DNA of 24,710 bases from a virus. The stretch covers positions 1 through 24,710 of IMG/VR virus record IMGVR_UViG_3300037104_000121. One strand, given 5' to 3'. Under the pieces are notes generated by a model. The model did not search any database and was not told the DNA's origin. It saw nothing but the letters and a program-made list of their open reading frames with translations. Made by a program: the position numbers and the translations under genes. How positions within the stretch are numbered: the first letter of the stretch is position 1; every line of letters starts with the position of its first letter. Shown here in pieces: positions 21,190 through 24,710 of the stretch.

Positions 21190-23613
21190 TTAGAAGTCCA
21201 TTTTCACCACGAAATTTATTGGTAATTCGGGGGTTATCTTGATTGGAGTACCTAACTTGGCTACGGCTACGAGACTCAATCCATCGTACAAACCGATTGT
21301 AGTGGCCATTGGACTCAAATAAGAGCCTGTTTTATCAAAGGTCGAAAGACGCTCATAGTCCAAGAAACGTGCTTTAATCGTTGGCGGGTTGAATTTCCTA
21401 CTTAGGCCATTGAGGTAGTCCATAACATCGCTAAACAAACGACGATGACAAGCCGGGGTAATGAATGTTGCATAATTTGCTTGAGTCAGCCGATTGGTAA
21501 AATACTTCCACATGATGTTCATATCCCGAATATCAATTCGGAAATCTTGATTCAAGTCCAACGTGGTCTGCATTGAAGTATCAACATTTTCCCAAGTATT
21601 GAAACTCTGAGAAAGGTAATAATTTGTGGTGCTGTTATCCGTATTGGCCCAGTAGTAATTATAAAGACTTCGTTCGTCGTCCGTAATTACAATGGATGAA
21701 CTCCAATCGAAGGAGACGGGAAGTCCAAGAATTTGTGTGTTCTTGTACTGCATATAACGAAGAATCACATCAGCATCTTGAAAGTCAAATGCCCCATTGC
21801 CATTGATGTCCAAGCTCGACGATTCCTTCATAATTGAGGTTGGATTAGTACTCACATTGAATTCGCCGGGGTCCACTGTGCAGATAACTTGTTTCTCAAG
21901 AATAGTGTGCTGGCTTTTGAATTCCAGGTCGTATTCATAAGTGTAGGTGTTGATTGGAGCATAGAATAACCCATCAAATACAGACCCAGAAGTCATGATT
22001 ACAATTTTACCATTGCGATAGAACACATTTCCAACATGAAATTGATCTCTCAAATTATGCAAATTGTAAATGTATGCTTTACCCGTCAAATCATCAAGAT
22101 TGGTATTGGCGCTTTTGGTGACTTCGATGTTAACTGAACGATTGATGTCCCATAGATACATCGGAGATCCGACAACCATAGACCTGTCAGCAACAGCTAC
22201 ATCGAACCCAAAATCACGATATGGACTGAGATACTTCTTCTTTTTCTGATAGACGTTTGTGATGTTCCAAGTGCCCGACCCCGTATTCTTTTGAATAAGC
22301 ATGGTCTGTCCAGTCAAAAGAGTTTGAAGGTCAGCATTGCAATAATGCAATTGGTTTAAAGTTCCACCGATGTAGCATGATGTCATGCTTTCGACATCTA
22401 GCTTCGGAACACCAACAACGGCGTTCGATCCCCACATATCACATGACCATCCCATCTTGTTGTTATATAGGGTAGTCGGAGTTCCATAGGTTTTGAGAAC
22501 TAATTCAAATCCCTGCGGGAAATTTGCGCAACGTTCGAAAATGTATGCTGAACCTTGCTGGTAGAGACTTGACCCGCTATACTCATAGAACATTCTATCA
22601 AATGGTTCTCCTATGATAACAGAATCATCATAACATCCAACCGAATATCCAAACCCGTTGGTAGAATTCATCGTTAAAAATGGCGTAACCCCGTCAATCG
22701 TCCCCGGTGGAGCATAGTAGTCGGAATTGAACGTCAAAGGCTTAATACTGTAATCTGGATTGAATACGTAAGTTTGAGTCCACACATTTCCAATAAATTC
22801 GAAGAAGTAGGCGGCATCAGCATTGGGGTTCCCACATCCGACCACCAGACTGTTACTCCATTGAGTAGGAGCCTTGTTTAATTTTAAGCTGAATCCAAAT
22901 TGCGCCTGATCAATGGAAGAAGTAGGTTGTATTTTTTGAAATAGAGACCATGAGTAGTTGGTCCCGGTGCTCATGTTCTTGTACATATACACTGCTCCAT
23001 TTGAAGCACTGTAGAAAGGAGACCCAATGGCGAGCCAATCCTTGTTAATAGACACCGACCATCCAAAAGATCCATAAGTAGCATTTGGGTCTACATTTAG
23101 GTCTGGGTCATCAATCGTAAAGGCCGCCGCACTGTGACTATTGGCAGTCCACTTTAAAGAACTCAAATCATATATTTCGGCCATCGCATAGGATTGAGTT
23201 ATGAAACTAGCAGATGTCTGGACTACTTGCGTAAGATAAGGTGTTCCAGCAATTAGTAGACTCCCATACATGTCGAGCGACTTTCCGAATGCATTTTCCA
23301 AAGACGACGTGTACATGTCCTTGTCAATGTCAATCGGAAGTTCGGGATACCAGCTAGAACTTTCTGTAGTAATGGGGTCTGATGCTTCTGTCGTCATCAG
23401 AACATCCATAGTTCTCCAAACTTGATAGAGGGTTCCCAAATAATCATGTTCATCCGAGGAACGATTGTATAAAAATACATCAATAGTTCCCGAATGGTGG
23501 GCTGATGCCGTAGCATTGGTCCATCGGAGTAAGTCAGGATTGGCGACTGCGACGTAATCGCCGTAGGTCGCTACGGCGTACCCGTAATCTTCATTTTTAA
23601 CTTGAACGTACAT
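21190..23613 (-). CDS. Virion protein with FG-GAP (integrin-type) beta-propeller and dockerin-like calcium loops
   Basis: The 807-aa protein's residues 1-530 carry seven repeats of the form (F/M/Y)G-x-S-x(5-9)-hydrophobic-x-(I/V)GxP, near residues 10, 109, 183, 239, 321, 387 and 468. Examples are FGKSLDMYGSLLIAGTPY, FGWSVSINKDWLAIGSPF and FGFDVAVADRSMVVGSPM, often followed by GAVYMYK or GSAYIFE strands. This is the FG-GAP blade pattern, and seven blades close a propeller. Then come two dockerin/EF-hand loops, DINGNGAFDFQD (602-613) and DLNQDFRIDIRD (686-697), each with all five Ca2+ ligand positions and a following helix. The C-terminal 100 residues are beta-rich. It probably sits on the tail or capsid surface and binds a host or sugar ligand. 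That role is inferred. Confidence 0.85.
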   Translation of the reverse strand: MYVQVKNEDYGYAVATYGDYVAVANPDLLRWTNATASAHHSGTIDVFLYNRSSDEHDYLGTLYQVWRTMDVLMTTEASDPITTESSSWYPELPIDIDKDMYTSSLENAFGKSLDMYGSLLIAGTPYLTQVVQTSASFITQSYAMAEIYDLSSLKWTANSHSAAAFTIDDPDLNVDPNATYGSFGWSVSINKDWLAIGSPFYSASNGAVYMYKNMSTGTNYSWSLFQKIQPTSSIDQAQFGFSLKLNKAPTQWSNSLVVGCGNPNADAAYFFEFIGNVWTQTYVFNPDYSIKPLTFNSDYYAPPGTIDGVTPFLTMNSTNGFGYSVGCYDDSVIIGEPFDRMFYEYSGSSLYQQGSAYIFERCANFPQGFELVLKTYGTPTTLYNNKMGWSCDMWGSNAVVGVPKLDVESMTSCYIGGTLNQLHYCNADLQTLLTGQTMLIQKNTGSGTWNITNVYQKKKKYLSPYRDFGFDVAVADRSMVVGSPMYLWDINRSVNIEVTKSANTNLDDLTGKAYIYNLHNLRDQFHVGNVFYRNGKIVIMTSGSVFDGLFYAPINTYTYEYDLEFKSQHTILEKQVICTVDPGEFNVSTNPTSIMKESSSLDINGNGAFDFQDADVILRYMQYKNTQILGLPVSFDWSSSIVITDDERSLYNYYWANTDNSTTNYYLSQSFNTWENVDTSMQTTLDLNQDFRIDIRDMNIMWKYFTNRLTQANYATFITPACHRRLFSDVMDYLNGLSRKFNPPTIKARFLDYERLSTFDKTGSYLSPMATTIGLYDGLSLVAVAKLGTPIKITPELPINFVVKMDF

Positions 23614-23625
23614 AACTCTAGCTAG

Positions 23626-23634
23626 TATAAATAT
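23626..23634 (-). promoter_or_regulatory. ATATTTATA element, copy 4 (candidate phage promoter)
   Basis: The minus strand reads ATATTTATA 12 nt before the propeller gene, in the 33-bp gap after the 220-aa gene. It is identical to the other three copies. Confidence 0.45.
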
Positions 23635-23646
23635 TGATGGTTCAGC

Positions 23647-24309
23647 TTATAAACTAGGACAAGTGTAAGAAGCTGTGCCTTGATAAATTTGATTGCCAAG
23701 TATCCGAACCTCCTGAATTTTTGAAAAAAGGTAATCGCCAGCAATCAGGTTGCCATTGGAATCGTCTTGAATACGAACACTGTCATCAAATGCCGTATCT
23801 TGGAATTCTACTGTTCCCGGCTTAATCCGGTCCCCCATAATAAGACGAGGAATGGTAAACATTCGAAAATCATCAGCCAGATAGCGATTGGTTTTCGAGA
23901 GTGGAAAATCAATATTCTCCATCCCGAAAATCTCCGTCGGATTGTGGTATTCGTTATAGAATGCCCGTCGCATCTGGTTATAAAGAAGCAATTTAGACGT
24001 TCCGGTAGAATTGTAGGAATCTGAGCCAGAGTCATAGGGTTTCAGGCTTCCACTGATACCTTCTTCGTAAACAGCCACATCATCTTCCTGCTGTTCAAGA
24101 GCAATATTACAATCTCGGTTGAGCAGCGGGGTTCCCGTTACATAGTCAACATAATCGAGAGCAATGGTTTCATCGTCGTACTCATATATGCTAGACGAAT
24201 ACGGTTCCAAGATTGGGCAGGCTGTATTCTGTACATTAAACAACTGTCGTGCCTTATTGGCACGAAACGGCGATGTGGTCACATCAGTTTTTTTCAGTTG
24301 TTTAATCAT
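23647..24309 (-). CDS. Conserved phage structural-type protein, 220 aa
   Basis: The protein begins MIKQLKKTDVTTSPFRANKA and contains VDYVTGTPLLNRDCNIALEQ, RRAFYNEYHNPTEIFGMENI, a FTIPRLIMGDRIKPGTVEF strand pair and LFSKIQEVRILG. I recall this order of motifs from conserved structural proteins of uncultured T4-like marine phages. No enzyme motif is present. It starts 3 nt after the stop of the upstream virion gene and precedes the propeller protein. Its likely role is a tail, neck or fibre-attachment component; the exact position is unknown. Confidence 0.8.
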   Translation of the reverse strand: MIKQLKKTDVTTSPFRANKARQLFNVQNTACPILEPYSSSIYEYDDETIALDYVDYVTGTPLLNRDCNIALEQQEDDVAVYEEGISGSLKPYDSGSDSYNSTGTSKLLLYNQMRRAFYNEYHNPTEIFGMENIDFPLSKTNRYLADDFRMFTIPRLIMGDRIKPGTVEFQDTAFDDSVRIQDDSNGNLIAGDYLFSKIQEVRILGNQIYQGTASYTCPSL

Positions 24310-24312
24310 GCG

Positions 24313-24710
24313 TTACTGTAAAATTCTATTCCAATACCATCGCCATGTTAGTGTCAATGTCTGGGTACTAGTTTTGCTTTGTGGTTGGTCAAATAGCATA
24401 CACATGGCTTGATGGGTAGTTGCTTGTGGATTTGCACCATTGCCTGGAAAATATGCTCCGAATCCAATACTTCGTATTCCACTATCGTATTGATAAATGG
24501 GGAAAGAACAAGTTTTCGTTCTTGTAAAACTTCCCGAAGCATAAAAATCGAGAGCACCATTGTTTGCTATATTAACAGTATCGTTTCTATTCGATGCTGT
24601 TCCGAATGCTGATAAGGATGCTGAATCTCGTGAGAAAAATACTCCCCATCCATTGCTTCCAAAGTTTCCAGCATCAAAGCTACCAACCGATGGCTCCAAT
24701 GATGCGGCGA
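24313..24710 (-). CDS. Partial virion protein (C-terminal 132 residues only)
   Basis: The minus-strand frame stays open to the right edge, so the true start lies outside. The visible part is Gly/Ser/Asn-rich beta structure (GNFGSNGWGVFFSRDSASLS, later IYQYDSGIRSIGFGAYFPGN) and ends TQTLTLTWRWYWNRILQ. A TTG at 24699 is not needed as a start. Composition and neighbours point to a tail or fibre protein, but no family is recognised. Confidence 0.65.
   Translation of the reverse strand, partial: AASLEPSVGSFDAGNFGSNGWGVFFSRDSASLSAFGTASNRNDTVNIANNGALDFYASGSFTRTKTCSFPIYQYDSGIRSIGFGAYFPGNGANPQATTHQAMCMLFDQPQSKTSTQTLTLTWRWYWNRILQ

Noticed and set aside
1-24710. tRNA or rRNA genes, integrase and attachment sites
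   Set aside because: No cloverleaf-like sequence, rRNA motif or recombinase signature was found by reading both strands. A tRNAscan-SE run would settle the tRNA point.

Overview
The window is a stretch of a tailed double-stranded DNA phage genome (Caudoviricetes) of T4-like myovirus character. The signs are a gp20-type portal, a gp17-type large terminase, an Mre11/Rad50-type recombination nuclease (T4 gp47/gp46 functions), a gp61/DnaG-type primase and a RuvC-type resolvase. Several virion proteins resemble, from memory, families seen in uncultured marine T4-like phages; no database was searched. I see no rRNA, tRNA, integrase, CRISPR array or bacterial housekeeping gene, and the host cannot be named from this sequence.

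Nearly everything is coded on the minus strand, so transcription runs from high to low coordinates. In that order: (1) 24.7-20.9 kb, virion proteins: a partial structural protein, a 220-aa structural-type protein, an 807-aa protein with a probable seven-bladed FG-GAP propeller plus two dockerin-type calcium loops, and a 99-aa protein closed by a terminator. (2) 20.8-20.1 kb, a 200-aa phage protein closed by a second hairpin terminator. (3) 20.0-18.1 kb, a tightly packed row: small RHH-like protein, GIY-YIG homing endonuclease, RuvC-type resolvase, zinc-ribbon protein, small T5orf172-like GIY-YIG protein. (4) 18.15-16.16 kb, the only plus-strand gene, a GIY-YIG/NUMOD3 homing endonuclease split by a 1255-bp tnpB-only IS200/IS605-family element. 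(5) 16.1-11.8 kb, primase, a single-chain Mre11-Rad50 (SbcD-SbcC) fusion and a 38-codon ORF. (6) 11.8-10.75 kb, a second type of homing endonuclease whose N-terminal part lies in another frame. (7) 10.7-1 kb, the packaging/head block: large virion protein, zinc-binding protein, large terminase, portal, conserved 292-aa protein, a third free-standing nuclease, and a low-complexity, probably head-related protein that runs off the left edge.

The packaging and head genes presumably act together in capsid filling. Primase, Mre11-Rad50 and RuvC presumably serve recombination-dependent replication and resolution of branched DNA before packaging. Six nuclease genes of mobile or probable mobile type lie within 17 kb: two NUMOD3/Vsr-like, two GIY-YIG/NUMOD3, one T5orf172-like and one TnpB. 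They sit at gene borders with almost no spacing.

A nine-base element, ATATTTATA read on the coding strand, occurs four times, each time in a leader 12-61 nt before a virion gene, with near-matches before others. It is a candidate phage promoter element. Apart from the tnpB element, no gap between genes exceeds about 120 bases. The gaps hold this element, ribosome-binding sites and two hairpin terminators.
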